DNA of 64,000 nt. Source: Microbacterium sp. ABRD28 (GTDB taxonomy: Bacteria; Actinomycetota; Actinomycetes; Actinomycetales; Microbacteriaceae). Of the stretch, positions 9,724 through 17,283 are shown one piece after another; the first letter of the stretch is position 1; each line of letters starts with the position of its first letter. The stretch is from contig NZ_CP031015.1 of the NCBI RefSeq assembly GCF_003850245.1, positions 2,108,001 through 2,172,000 on the forward strand, given 5' to 3'. Made by a program: the position numbers and the translations under genes. The notes under the pieces were generated by a model. That model saw only the letters and a list, made by a program, of their open reading frames with translations. It was not told the origin of the DNA and did no database searches.

Positions 9724-10962
9724 ATGAGCACGTCACGCATCGTCGTCACCGGAATCGGCGCCTCCTCCCCCATCGGCGCGACCGCGCCCGAGAGCTGGGA
9801 GGCACTGCTCGACGGGGCCTCCGGAACCCGGACCCTCGAGCACGAGTGGGTCGAGCAGTACCAGCTGCCCGTCACCTTCGCCGCGCAGGCCAAGGTGCGT
9901 CCCGACACCGTTCTCGAGCGTCCCATCGCCAAGCGGCTCGACCCGGCGTCGCAGTTCGCCATGGTCGCGGCGATGGAGGCGTGGGATGACGCCGGACGAC
10001 CCGACGTCGCCCCCGAGCGACTGGGCATTGATTTCGCCACGGGCATCGGCGGCGTCTGGACGCTGCTGGATGCCTGGGACACCCTTCGTGAGAAGGGTCC
10101 GCGGCGCGTCATGCCGATGACCGTCCCGATGCTCATGCCCAACGCCGCGGCGGGGAACCTCTCACTGCACTTCGGCGCGCGGGCCTTCGCCCGCACGGTG
10201 GCCAGTGCGTGCGCGTCGAGTACCGAGTCGATCGTCAACGCCGTGGAACATCTGCGCGCGGGCCTGGCCGACGTCGTGATCGCCGGGGGTACCGAGTCGG
10301 CGATCCACCCGATCACGATCGCCTCCTTCGCCTCGATGCAGGCGCTGTCGCGCCGCAACGACGACCCCGCGACCGCGTCTCGTCCCTGCAGCGTGGACCG
10401 TGACGGATTCGTCATGGGCGAGGGTGCCGGCGTCCTCATCCTCGAGACCGAGGAACACGCCCGTGCCCGCGGCGCGAAGATCTACGCCGCCGTCGTCGGT
10501 GGCGGCGTCACGGCGGATTCGTACCACATCACGGCGAACGACCCCGAGGGAGTGGGGGCGTCTCGGGCCGTGCGGATGGCGCTGGAGATGGCGGACGCCT
10601 CGCCCGACGACGTCACGCATGTCAACGCGCACGCCACCTCGACGCCCGTCGGCGATCCGAACGAGTACACCGCGCTCAAAACGGTCTTCGGCGACCGGAT
10701 CGACGAGATCCCGGTGTCAGCCACGAAGGCGTCGACGGGCCATCTCCTCGGCGGCACCGGTGCCCTCGAGGCGATCTTCACGGTTCTGGCTCTTCGTGAC
10801 CGCGTCGCCCCTCCCACCATCAACATCACCACGCAGGATCCGCAGGTGCCCTTCCGCATCTCGGGCGAGCCCGTGGCGCTCGGACAGGGCGATCAGCTCG
10901 CCATCAGCAACTCGTTCGGTTTCGGCGGACACAACGCCGTGGCCGCTTTCGCGAGCGTCTGA
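9724..10962 (+). CDS. fabF: Beta-ketoacyl-ACP synthase II
   Basis: FabF elongates acyl-ACP by condensation with malonyl-ACP. The 412-residue protein has the Cys-His-His triad of the KAS I/II class: Cys163 (SACASSTES), His303 (VNAHATSTP) and His340 (STGHLLGGTG). The start ATG at 9724 begins MSTSRIVVTGIGASSPIG; a longer open frame upstream covers non-coding sequence. It is the last gene of the cluster and a long hairpin follows 22 bases after its stop. The reductase and dehydratase steps are encoded elsewhere. Confidence 0.97.
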   Translation: MSTSRIVVTGIGASSPIGATAPESWEALLDGASGTRTLEHEWVEQYQLPVTFAAQAKVRPDTVLERPIAKRLDPASQFAMVAAMEAWDDAGRPDVAPERLGIDFATGIGGVWTLLDAWDTLREKGPRRVMPMTVPMLMPNAAAGNLSLHFGARAFARTVASACASSTESIVNAVEHLRAGLADVVIAGGTESAIHPITIASFASMQALSRRNDDPATASRPCSVDRDGFVMGEGAGVLILETEEHARARGAKIYAAVVGGGVTADSYHITANDPEGVGASRAVRMALEMADASPDDVTHVNAHATSTPVGDPNEYTALKTVFGDRIDEIPVSATKASTGHLLGGTGALEAIFTVLALRDRVAPPTINITTQDPQVPFRISGEPVALGQGDQLAISNSFGFGGHNAVAAFASV

Positions 10963-10984
10963 GCTTCGCCGTCTCTGCACGGCA

Positions 10985-11012
10985 GAGGCCCCCGACCGAG
11001 GTCGGGGGCCTC
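10985..11012 (+). terminator. GC hairpin after fabF
   Basis: GAGGCCCCCGACC pairs perfectly with GGTCGGGGGCCTC around a two-base centre (four-base loop if the inner pair is open). There is no T-tract. It closes the fatty acid cluster. Confidence 0.7.
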
Positions 11013-11119
11013 ACCTGTCTCCGTGCGTCGATTCGCGGTCCCGATCCCCGGGAGTGATCACCGATCCACCGGTAGTGGCGCCTCGCGCACGGGATACGTC
11101 CGTCAGATCATGAGGCGGG

Positions 11120-11623
11120 TCATCCCACCTTGTGCAGCCACACGACGGATGCTTCGTCGCCGGCGTGACGGAAGGGTTCGAGTTCGGCGTCCCACGCGGC
11201 GCCCAGTGCCACGTTCAATTCACGCTGCAGCTCCTGCGCATCACCGGCGGCGATCTCCATCGCGTAGCGGAGGCGATCCTCCCCGATGACGATGTTGCCC
11301 GCCGCATCCGTCTGGGCGTAGTGGATGCCGAGTCCGGGGGTGTGGATCCATCGCCCCCCGTCGCTGCGCGGAGTGGGATCCTCGGACACCTCGAATCGGA
11401 GGTGCTCCCAGCCGCGGATCGCCGTGGCCAACGCGGCGCCCGTGCCCGCGGGACCCTCCCAATAGAATTCCGCGCGCCGACTTCCCGACAGCACCGGCTG
11501 GTCGGCCCATTCGAAGGTGACGGGTCGACCGAGAGCGCGGCCGACCGCCCACTCGAGGTGGGGGCACAACGCGCGTGGCGCGGAGTGGATGTAGATCACT
11601 CCACGCGCAGTGGTTGTCGCCAT
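11120..11623 (-). CDS. DUF3145 family protein
   Basis: A 167-residue cytoplasmic protein recognised as DUF3145 (ATTTARGVIYIHSAPRALCPHLEWAVG). The family is almost confined to actinobacteria and has no established function; it often lies beside the fab cluster, as here. No signal peptide, membrane segment or catalytic motif is evident. It converges on fabF. Its own promoter (-35 TTGTGA, -10 GATAAT) contains two palindromes, so the gene looks individually regulated, which is odd for a supposed housekeeping orphan. Confidence 0.9.
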   Translation of the reverse strand: MATTTARGVIYIHSAPRALCPHLEWAVGRALGRPVTFEWADQPVLSGSRRAEFYWEGPAGTGAALATAIRGWEHLRFEVSEDPTPRSDGGRWIHTPGLGIHYAQTDAAGNIVIGEDRLRYAMEIAAGDAQELQRELNVALGAAWDAELEPFRHAGDEASVVWLHKVG

Positions 11624-11700
11624 GATGACTCCGTTTCTTCAGGTACGTCTTCCCCTACGACCTGCGAAACGTCTGCTCCGGCGTGTTCGGTTGTGCGGCC

Positions 11701-11730
11701 ATTATCACCCGACGATCGTCGGAATCACAA
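11701..11730 (-). promoter_or_regulatory. Promoter of DUF3145 gene
   Basis: On the minus strand -35 TTGTGA (11730-11725) and -10 GATAAT (11706-11701) are separated by 18 bases. The start of transcription would fall near 11694, about 70 bases before the start codon. Confidence 0.55.
11709..11722. promoter_or_regulatory. 14-bp perfect palindrome in the spacer of the DUF3145 promoter
   Basis: CCGACGATCGTCGG is fully self-complementary and fills most of the space between -35 and -10. It overlaps the arm of the larger inverted repeat at 11718-11745. This is the normal place for a repressor or MerR-type site. Confidence 0.5.
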
Positions 11731-11745
11731 CTATGTGATTCCGAC
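11718..11745. promoter_or_regulatory. 12+12 bp perfect inverted repeat over the DUF3145 -35 region
   Basis: GTCGGAATCACA and TGTGATTCCGAC are exact reverse complements around the centre ACTA. The repeat covers the -35 element. It could also be a second hairpin just after the terminator at 11749-11785, but it is less GC-rich than the terminators of this window and coincides with the promoter. Confidence 0.5.
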
Positions 11746-11748
11746 ACG

Positions 11749-11785
11749 CCGAAGGCCCCGGCGCAGGTGTGTCCGGGGCCTTCGG
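11749..11785 (-). terminator. Hairpin after the oxygenase-like gene
   Basis: CCGAAGGCCCCGG and CCGGGGCCTTCGG form a perfect 13-bp stem with an 11-base loop, 16 bases past the stop of the gene ending at 11802. There is no T-tract. Confidence 0.65.
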
Positions 11786-11801
11786 AGAGGAGTCTGGCGA
11801 C

Positions 11802-12575
11802 TCAGGCTTCGCTCATCGCCAGCTTCTCCTGCTGGCCCTTGGCGGCGTAGTAGGCCGCGCGGGCGGCGTCGCGGCGCGCCTGCTCGACCTGGCCGGCCTC
11901 GAGGACGTCCTGCGGCACGTCGACGATGTCGGCGTGGGGAACGCCGTTGTACTTCTCGATGTAGGCGTCGAGCTCGGGGCCCGACTCCCAGGACGTGATC
12001 AGGCAGTAGCGCGGCTCGCTGCCGAGGTGGGTGGCGGCGTGCCACAGACGCTGGGTGTCGATGATCAGCTGAGCGCCGGCCGGCAACGCGATCCGCACCT
12101 CACCCTGGGGGTCGGTGCGGTTCTCCCGCAGGACGAAGAAGCTGTCCTTGTCGTCGGTGAGATTGAAGAACCCGCGGACGACCCATCCGGTGCCGTCGGG
12201 ATTGAGACGGTTGTTGTCGTCCTGGTGCAGGTTGTACAGGCAGTCGGCGTAGGAGTTCGGCTGCAGCTCGATGATGCGGCAGCGACCCACATTCGCGCCC
12301 GGTTCGAGGGCGCGCTCGGTGAGGGTCGGCGCGATCGCCGTCTGGGAATCGATCCAGACCCCGTCCTTGTCGGTGCGCGGCGGCTTGTGGTTCCAGAAGC
12401 CGTTGCACTCGATCTCGCCCTTCGCCGACGCCAGCGGTGCGAACCGGGTGTCGCCGGAGGACTTCCAGTCGACGTACTCGAGGTCGAGCCACTCCTTGGG
12501 ATCGATCTCCTTGCCGTAGCTGTCCAGCACCACGTAGCCGGTCTCTTCGAGAGCAGCTGACTTGATGTAACCCAT
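11802..12575 (-). CDS. Oxygenase-like protein of unknown function (possible HxD...H Fe(II) fold)
   Basis: I do not recognise this 257-residue protein with certainty. It is soluble, with no signal peptide. The middle (NLHQDDNNRLNPDGTGWVVRG, then FFNLTDDKDSFFVLRE) and the later RLWHAATH segment resemble the HxD...H iron-binding layout of phytanoyl-CoA/2-oxoglutarate dioxygenases. The C-terminal 40 residues are a charged Ala/Gln/Glu helix. It stands alone between its own terminator and a promoter region with a DtxR/IdeR-like box, so an iron-linked role is possible. Cupin or another double-stranded beta-helix fold is the main alternative. The ATG start at 12575 opens MGYIKSAALEETGYVVLDSYG. Confidence 0.6.
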   Translation of the reverse strand: MGYIKSAALEETGYVVLDSYGKEIDPKEWLDLEYVDWKSSGDTRFAPLASAKGEIECNGFWNHKPPRTDKDGVWIDSQTAIAPTLTERALEPGANVGRCRIIELQPNSYADCLYNLHQDDNNRLNPDGTGWVVRGFFNLTDDKDSFFVLRENRTDPQGEVRIALPAGAQLIIDTQRLWHAATHLGSEPRYCLITSWESGPELDAYIEKYNGVPHADIVDVPQDVLEAGQVEQARRDAARAAYYAAKGQQEKLAMSEA

Positions 12576-12621
12576 AGCGTTATGCCCTTTCGTAGGTGGC
12601 CAGCACGTTTTAACAGGCCAA

Positions 12622-12640
12622 CTAAGGCAAGCCTACCTCC
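12622..12640. promoter_or_regulatory. Possible DtxR/IdeR-type iron box
   Basis: Read on the minus strand, the core GGTAGGCTTGCCTTA matches the published DtxR/IdeR consensus (TTAGGTTAGGCTAACCTAA) at about 11 of 19 positions by hand alignment, including the AGGC/GCCT core. It lies 47-65 bases before the start of the oxygenase-like gene. The match is moderate. Confidence 0.35.
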
Positions 12641-12678
12641 GGCAGGCGCGGGAGCCCGGGGAGCCGGGACCGGTTCAT

Positions 12679-12684
12679 TAGACT
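12679..12684 (+). promoter_or_regulatory. Candidate -10 for the DUF262 gene
   Basis: TAGACT lies 43 bases before the ATG at 12728, which has its own GGAGAG ribosome site. It gives the gene a separate promoter. Confidence 0.35.
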
Positions 12685-12727
12685 CGACGCGGTCCGCCCC
12701 TGTCATCCCGAGGAGAGAACCGCCCCG

Positions 12728-14746
12728 ATGGTCACCGCCACGAACGTCGATGCCACCGCCGTCAACACGCTGCGGTGGCTCGCCTCCGGCGACCGCACGA
12801 TCGTCGTCCCGGTCTACCAGCGGCAGTACCGGTGGGACATCGGCAACTGCGAGCAACTGCTCGCCGACATCCGAGCCGTCGCCGACCTCGACGATCGTCA
12901 CATGCACTTCATCGGCTCCGTCCTCTCCGCGGTCTCGGACGATGAGCTCGTGCTCATCGACGGTCAGCAGCGCATCACGACTCTCATGCTTCTGGTGGCG
13001 GCGCTGCATCACGCCGTCGGCGACAACGACCCCGCACTCTCGACGGAGCTTCAGGCCGTCCTTCTTCGTGAGGGTGAGCCGGGCGACGGGCCTCGGACGA
13101 CGCTGCGCCCTCACCGGGCGTGGGCTGATGTCTTCCGCTCGGTGATCCTCGGCAACGACGCCGATCCGGCCGTGCGGGAGTCGCGCTTCGCCGACAATTA
13201 CGCCTTCTTCCGCAGCCAGGTGTCACCCGATGAAGCACCGCACATCTGGCGAGGACTGCAGAAGCTCGAACACGTCGCGATCAGCCTCGGAGCGGGCGCT
13301 AACGCACAGCAGATCTTCGAGAGCTTGAACTCGACGGGAGAGCCACTGCGCGACCACGAGCTCATCCACAACTACGTGCTGATGGGCCTCTCTCACGCCG
13401 AGCAGGTGCGGATCGAGGACGAGTACTGGCTGCCCATCGAGCAGGCGACCGGCGAGAGCATCGCCGCATTCTGGGAGCAGTACCTCGTCATGCGGACGGG
13501 TCGTGAGACCGAGGATGCCGCGGGCCGGGGCGTCTACGACGTCTTCCGTCAAGAGTTCCCCCGTCTCGAACCCGGTGCGCTGGACTCCCACGCGTCGGAG
13601 TGGCGGGAGTACGCCGAGATCCACCGCATCCTGAGGGAACCCGAGCGCGAAGCCGACGAGGACGTCTCGCGGAGGCTGGCCGGGGTGGGTGTCTTCGGCC
13701 CCATCGCGTTCCCGCTCGTCATGCGGGCGTATCGACGCTTTCGTGGCGGTGATCTCTCGCGAGAGGGGCTCCTCAGCCTGCTGCGGCAGGTGGAATCGCT
13801 TCTGCTTCGGCGCACGATCGTGGGGATCGGCACCGACCGGATCGTCGCGCGTCTGTGCCGCGCCGAGCACGAGGGTGCCCAGGCACTCAGCAGAGCCATG
13901 GCCCGCATCACACCGAGCGATGAGCGTGTGTCTGTCGCGCTGAAGTACTCCGATCTCCCCCACCCGCACTACGTCCTGACCCGGCTGTTCGACGTCGATG
14001 CGCGCGCCGCCTGGGACATCGACCACATCGTGCCGCTCGCACCGGGTGAAGCATGGAGCGGCGACGGAGTGCGCAGCTGGGCCGAGTATTCCGAGGACGA
14101 GCAGAACAGCCACCGCGCCCTCGCGCGCACCCTGGGGAATCTGGCGCTTCTCGAAGAGCGACTGGGGATGCAGGTCTTCGACGCGTCGTTCGCGGCGAAG
14201 CGCAGCGGGTACGCCCGCTCTGCGGTGGGCGCGACGGCGGCACTGGCCGCTCATGGACGGTGGGGGACGAAGGAGATCTCAGCCCGCTCTGCCGCATTGA
14301 CCGCGCAGTTCGTGCGCGTATGGCCCCGGGACGCGCTCAGTGGTATCGACGATGACGGCCTGACCCCCGTGCTCGACGCCGTCCGCCGACGCGGGTGGCC
14401 GCGAGGCTGGGAACGCGAGTGGGACTACGTCGAGTACCGCGGTGAGCACTGGGAGGTCAAGGACGTCCGCTACCTCTTCCACCGCGTCTTCGCGCGGCTG
14501 TGGGCCGACGCGCGTGACGCGGTTGTCGCATACAGTGCCCGCCGGGGCGGTCCGGTCTACCCCGAGCGGGCGTGGACCGGCCAGTGGGACGCACTGGATG
14601 CCGATCATCACCTCTATCTCGGGTGGGATTCCAGCTACATGCTCAGCGCCGTCCAGGGCGTGCTCGCGGAGGCGGGGATCGCGGAAGAGGTCTTCGTGAA
14701 GTACTCCTACATCGGAGCGGTGATGTCCACCGGCGTGCGACGCTGA
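12728..14746 (+). CDS. DUF262/DUF1524 (GmrSD-type) putative modification-dependent endonuclease
   Basis: A 672-residue single-chain relative of GmrS-GmrD fusions. The N-terminal DUF262 domain has PVYQRQYRW (28-36) and the nucleotide-binding motif DGQQRITTL (78-86). The DUF1524 His-Me nuclease motif is at about 430-475: DIDHIVPL with His433, and LGNLALLE with Asn471. Known members (GmrSD, BrxU, SspE) cut phage DNA carrying modified bases or respond to phosphorothioated host DNA, powered by NTP hydrolysis. Residues from about 540 to 672 form an extra C-terminal module (WDYVEYRGEHWEVKDVRYLFHRV, DADHHLYLGWDSSYMLSAVQG) that I cannot assign. No Ssp, Dnd, BREX or methyltransferase genes are nearby. 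It sits between a lone gene and a tRNA, a common place for acquired defence genes. Confidence 0.88.
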   Translation: MVTATNVDATAVNTLRWLASGDRTIVVPVYQRQYRWDIGNCEQLLADIRAVADLDDRHMHFIGSVLSAVSDDELVLIDGQQRITTLMLLVAALHHAVGDNDPALSTELQAVLLREGEPGDGPRTTLRPHRAWADVFRSVILGNDADPAVRESRFADNYAFFRSQVSPDEAPHIWRGLQKLEHVAISLGAGANAQQIFESLNSTGEPLRDHELIHNYVLMGLSHAEQVRIEDEYWLPIEQATGESIAAFWEQYLVMRTGRETEDAAGRGVYDVFRQEFPRLEPGALDSHASEWREYAEIHRILREPEREADEDVSRRLAGVGVFGPIAFPLVMRAYRRFRGGDLSREGLLSLLRQVESLLLRRTIVGIGTDRIVARLCRAEHEGAQALSRAMARITPSDERVSVALKYSDLPHPHYVLTRLFDVDARAAWDIDHIVPLAPGEAWSGDGVRSWAEYSEDEQNSHRALARTLGNLALLEERLGMQVFDASFAAKRSGYARSAVGATAALAAHGRWGTKEISARSAALTAQFVRVWPRDALSGIDDDGLTPVLDAVRRRGWPRGWEREWDYVEYRGEHWEVKDVRYLFHRVFARLWADARDAVVAYSARRGGPVYPERAWTGQWDALDADHHLYLGWDSSYMLSAVQGVLAEAGIAEEVFVKYSYIGAVMSTGVRR

Positions 14747-14766
14747 GGAGCAGGTTTCCGGGCCGC

Positions 14767-14772
14767 TAGGCT
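14767..14772 (+). promoter_or_regulatory. -10 of the CAT tRNA promoter
   Basis: TAGGCT ends nine bases before the tRNA 5' end, matching the spacing at tRNA-Val. Confidence 0.45.
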
Positions 14773-14781
14773 CGGATGCGA

Positions 14782-14858
14782 GGGGCGGTGGCCAAGCTGG
14801 TCAAGGCAGCGGGCTCATAACCCGACGATCGTGGGTTCAAGTCCCACCCGCCCTACCA
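14782..14858 (+). tRNA. tRNA with CAT anticodon (Met or lysidine-type Ile2), CCA encoded
   Basis: Acceptor GGGGCGG pairs with CCGCCCT through a terminal G-T wobble, the discriminator is A and CCA is encoded. The anticodon loop is CTCATAA. The stem shows three G-C pairs next to the loop (GGG/CCC), as in initiators, but the D-arm (GCC...GGC) is not initiator-like. The CAT anticodon alone cannot separate Met from Ile2, so I leave both open. Confidence 0.9.
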
Positions 14859-14874
14859 ATGACGCCGACGAGGA

Positions 14875-15954
14875 TCAGCGGCGTGGATCGTCGCGGTCGC
14901 GCACCGGCGGTTCCGGCCAGACCTTCGCGACGGCCTCGGTGACCCGGATCGATCCGGTGCTGGGGCCCGCGACGGTGCCGTCGCCGTCCGAGCCTCGCTG
15001 GATGGGGATCTCCTTGCTGTCACTGACGATCTGCGGGTGGTAGCGGGCCAGTTGGAACACCCCCCACACCGCGAGGACGCCGGCGATCAGAAAGCCGATG
15101 TTCGCCCAGAGCGGCGCGGTCGCGGCTTCACCGAGCACGATGAGGCCGATGAGGATCGCCACGATGGGATCGATCACCGTGAGACCCGCGATGACGAGGT
15201 CGGGCGGACCGGACGAGTAGGCGGTCTGCACGAAGTACGCGCCGATCCCCGTTCCGATCAGCAGCGCGATGAGGCAGAGCAGCGTCAGCCACTCGAAATT
15301 CTGATTCTGGATCCGCACGATGATGACCTTCGCCAGCGTCGCGACGAAACCGTAGATCACCCCCGCGGCCATGATGTAGAAAAGTGCGCCCATCCGTTTG
15401 CGCAGCCACACCCACAGACCCGCGAAGGCGACGGTGACTCCGGCGAGGATGAGGAGGATCGTGATGAGCTGCCCGTCGGAGATGGGCGATTCGGTGGCGA
15501 AGAGCGCGGCGATCGTGACGAAGATGAAGATGCCGCCGACACAGGCGGCGATGGCGATGAGCGAACGCCTCGTCGGCTTGTGTCCGCTGATCCGGGCGTT
15601 CAACAGGGTGGTGATCACCAGAGCAATCGCGCCGAGCGGCTGGACGACGATGAGCGGTGCGAACGAGAGGGCGGCGAGTTGGCAGGCGATCGCCAGCCCC
15701 AGCATCATCGTGCCGATCACCCACGACGGCCGCGACAGCAGGCGCAGCAGCTGACCGCCGCTGAGACCGCCCGCCCCTCCGGCGCCGCTCATCTGTTCGA
15801 CTTTGGCGACGCCGCGGTGCTGGTACTGCGCGCCGAACGACATGAACACCGCGCCGAGCAACGCCAGAGGAATGCCGATCAGCAGTCCTGGATTCTGGAA
15901 CACACCGACGAGGACCTCGCCGACATCCTCCAGTTGTACGTCTGCGCTCAGCAC
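14875..15954 (-). CDS. DMT-superfamily multi-helix membrane transporter
   Basis: A 359-residue integral membrane protein with about nine or ten hydrophobic helices between residues 20 and 310 and a charged cytoplasmic tail. The repeat structure and the IVVQPLGAIALVITTLLNARISG and IDPIVAILIGLIVLGE segments fit the drug/metabolite transporter superfamily, with some likeness to NIPA-type magnesium transporters. The substrate is unknown. The start is placed at GTG 15954 because a TATGGT -10 ends six bases before it. An open frame reaching 16041 would run into the divergent def gene and is not supported. Confidence 0.85.
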   Translation of the reverse strand: MLSADVQLEDVGEVLVGVFQNPGLLIGIPLALLGAVFMSFGAQYQHRGVAKVEQMSGAGGAGGLSGGQLLRLLSRPSWVIGTMMLGLAIACQLAALSFAPLIVVQPLGAIALVITTLLNARISGHKPTRRSLIAIAACVGGIFIFVTIAALFATESPISDGQLITILLILAGVTVAFAGLWVWLRKRMGALFYIMAAGVIYGFVATLAKVIIVRIQNQNFEWLTLLCLIALLIGTGIGAYFVQTAYSSGPPDLVIAGLTVIDPIVAILIGLIVLGEAATAPLWANIGFLIAGVLAVWGVFQLARYHPQIVSDSKEIPIQRGSDGDGTVAGPSTGSIRVTEAVAKVWPEPPVRDRDDPRR

Positions 15955-15960
15955 CCCTCG

Positions 15961-15966
15961 ACCATA
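15961..15966 (-). promoter_or_regulatory. -10 of leaderless promoter, DMT transporter
   Basis: TATGGT (minus strand) ends six bases before the GTG at 15954. It fixes the start choice and pairs back to back with the def promoter 18 bases away. Confidence 0.5.
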
Positions 15967-15984
15967 CCCGCCACGCCGCGTCGA

Positions 15985-15990
15985 TAGGCT
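15985..15990 (+). promoter_or_regulatory. -10 of leaderless promoter, def
   Basis: TAGGCT ends six bases before the def ATG at 15997; no ribosome site is present between them. Confidence 0.55.
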
Positions 15991-15996
15991 CGAGAC

Positions 15997-16563
15997 ATGG
16001 CCGTTCGACCGATTCGCATCATGGGAGACCCGGTGCTCCACGCCCCCGCCGCGCCTGTGGAGCAGATCACCGACGAGATCCGGTCACTGGTCACCGACAT
16101 GTTCGAGACGATGGACGCGGCCCCCGGCGTGGGTCTCGCGGCCCCCCAGGTCGGCGTGCCGCTGCGTATCTTCACGTATTCCTACGAGGACGACGAGGGT
16201 CTCCCCTGGCGCGGGGTGGTCATCAACCCCGAACTGTGGATGCTGCCGACGGTGCCCGGCGAGCCCGACCCCGACGAGGAGTCGGAGGGCTGCCTGTCGT
16301 TCCCCGGCGAGCGATTCCCGCTTCGCCGGTCGGATCGGGTTCGTGTGACGGGGCACGATCTCGAGGGGCGGCCCGTCTCGCTGGATGTGGAAGGCTGGCG
16401 CGCTCGCATCCTGCAGCACGAGTTCGACCACCTCGACGGCGTCCTCTACATCGACAGGCTCGACGATGGGGATTGGAAGACCGTGCAGAAGATCGCGCGC
16501 AAGCGCGGCTGGGGTCGTCCCGGCTCGGCATGGATGCCGGGCGTCGACGATCTCGACGCCTGA
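15997..16563 (+). CDS. def: Peptide deformylase
   Basis: Def removes the formyl group from nascent protein N-termini. The 188-residue metalloenzyme has all three motifs: GVGLAAPQ (44-51), EGCLS (97-101, metal ligand Cys99) and HEFDH (141-145, ligands His141 and His145, catalytic Glu142). It is probably translated from a leaderless message. A hairpin follows 20 bases after the stop. In many bacteria def pairs with fmt; here it stands alone, divergent from a transporter. Confidence 0.97.
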   Translation: MAVRPIRIMGDPVLHAPAAPVEQITDEIRSLVTDMFETMDAAPGVGLAAPQVGVPLRIFTYSYEDDEGLPWRGVVINPELWMLPTVPGEPDPDEESEGCLSFPGERFPLRRSDRVRVTGHDLEGRPVSLDVEGWRARILQHEFDHLDGVLYIDRLDDGDWKTVQKIARKRGWGRPGSAWMPGVDDLDA

Positions 16564-16583
16564 GACGCGCCGCTCCCCCTCCC

Positions 16584-16613
16584 GACAGGCCTTCGCAGAA
16601 GCGAGGGCCTGTC
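16584..16613 (+). terminator. Hairpin after def
   Basis: GACAGGCCTTCGC and GCGAGGGCCTGTC form a 13-bp stem (one T-G wobble) with loop AGAA. No T-tract follows. Confidence 0.65.
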
Positions 16614-16696
16614 GTTGCGCATGGGGGCGTTTCGCGTCGGGGGAAGCAGGAGTACCGTCGCGCACGAGGGCAAGAGAGAAGGAAGGTGAGGGCACC

Positions 16697-17074
16697 ATGT
16701 TCGAAGACGCGCATGGCGTGGCAGTCATCGCCGCGTCGGACCTGGCTCGCGCGCGTGGGTTCTACGAGGGCGTGCTCGGTCTGACCCCGGTGACCGATCC
16801 GTCGGAGGAGGAGGTGTTCTATCGACTCGGGCAGACGCAGGTGCTCCTGTATCGCACGGGCTTCGCGGGCACCGCGAAGAACACCGTCTTCGCCATCGAG
16901 ACACCACACCTGGACAGGGATATGGCCTCGCTCCGCGAACGCGGGGTGACGTTCGAGGAATATGACTTCCCCGGCCTGACCACGGTCGACGGTGTGGCCG
17001 ATCTGGCGACGGAGCGGGCGGCCTGGTTCACGGACACCGAGGGGAATGTCCTCGCGCTGAGCGAGAGGAAGTGA
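16697..17074 (+). CDS. VOC (glyoxalase/bleomycin-resistance fold) family protein
   Basis: A 125-residue protein with two beta-alpha-beta-beta-beta units of the vicinal oxygen chelate fold. The first is DLARARGFYEGVLGLTPV; the second ends AAWFTDTEGNVLALSER, with a Glu in the usual C-terminal metal-ligand position. These proteins bind a divalent metal and serve as isomerases, dioxygenases or antibiotic-binding proteins; the substrate is not predictable. The ATG at 16697 follows GGAAGGTGAGGG. It is bracketed by terminator hairpins, so it is monocistronic. Confidence 0.9.
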   Translation: MFEDAHGVAVIAASDLARARGFYEGVLGLTPVTDPSEEEVFYRLGQTQVLLYRTGFAGTAKNTVFAIETPHLDRDMASLRERGVTFEEYDFPGLTTVDGVADLATERAAWFTDTEGNVLALSERK

Positions 17075-17092
17075 GCCGCCGCGTACACGAAG

Positions 17093-17124
17093 AAACGGCC
17101 CGGGGGTGGAGCCCCGGGCCGTTT
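17093..17124 (+). terminator. Hairpin after the VOC gene
   Basis: AAACGGCCCGGGG and CCCCGGGCCGTTT make a perfect 13-bp stem around six bases. It lies four bases from the 3' end of the convergent tRNA-Asn and may serve both strands. Confidence 0.75.
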
Positions 17125-17127
17125 GCG

Positions 17128-17200
17128 CTCCCCCACTTGGACTCGAACCAAGAACCTATCGGTTAACAGCCGATTGCTCTGCCAATTGAGCTATGGAGGA
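17128..17200 (-). tRNA. tRNA-Asn (anticodon GTT)
   Basis: Minus-strand cloverleaf of 73 bases. Acceptor TCCTCCA pairs with TGGGGGA (one T-G wobble), discriminator G. The anticodon stem ATCGG/CCGAT closes loop CTGTTAA, anticodon GTT. CCA is not encoded. A TAGCAT hexamer at 17234-17239 may be its -10. Confidence 0.95.
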
Positions 17201-17283
17201 ATGTCCCCTCGCCGCAGCGCGGGCAACCCGACCATGCTAGCAAACGTGGAGGGGTCCCCGTGACATCGGTCGGCAGAGGGACA

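Noticed and set aside
11718..11745. A CRP/FNR-type binding site
   Set aside because: The half-sites TCACA and TGTGA are in the reverse order to the CRP consensus (TGTGA-N6-TCACA) and the spacing is wrong.
12728..14746. SspE of a phosphorothioate defence system
   Set aside because: Domain order fits, but no sspABCD or dnd genes are in the window, and the C-terminal extension is not explained by SspE.
14875..16041. DMT transporter starting at 16041
   Set aside because: That start lies inside the divergent def gene; the GTG at 15954 has a properly placed -10 and the normal family N-terminus.
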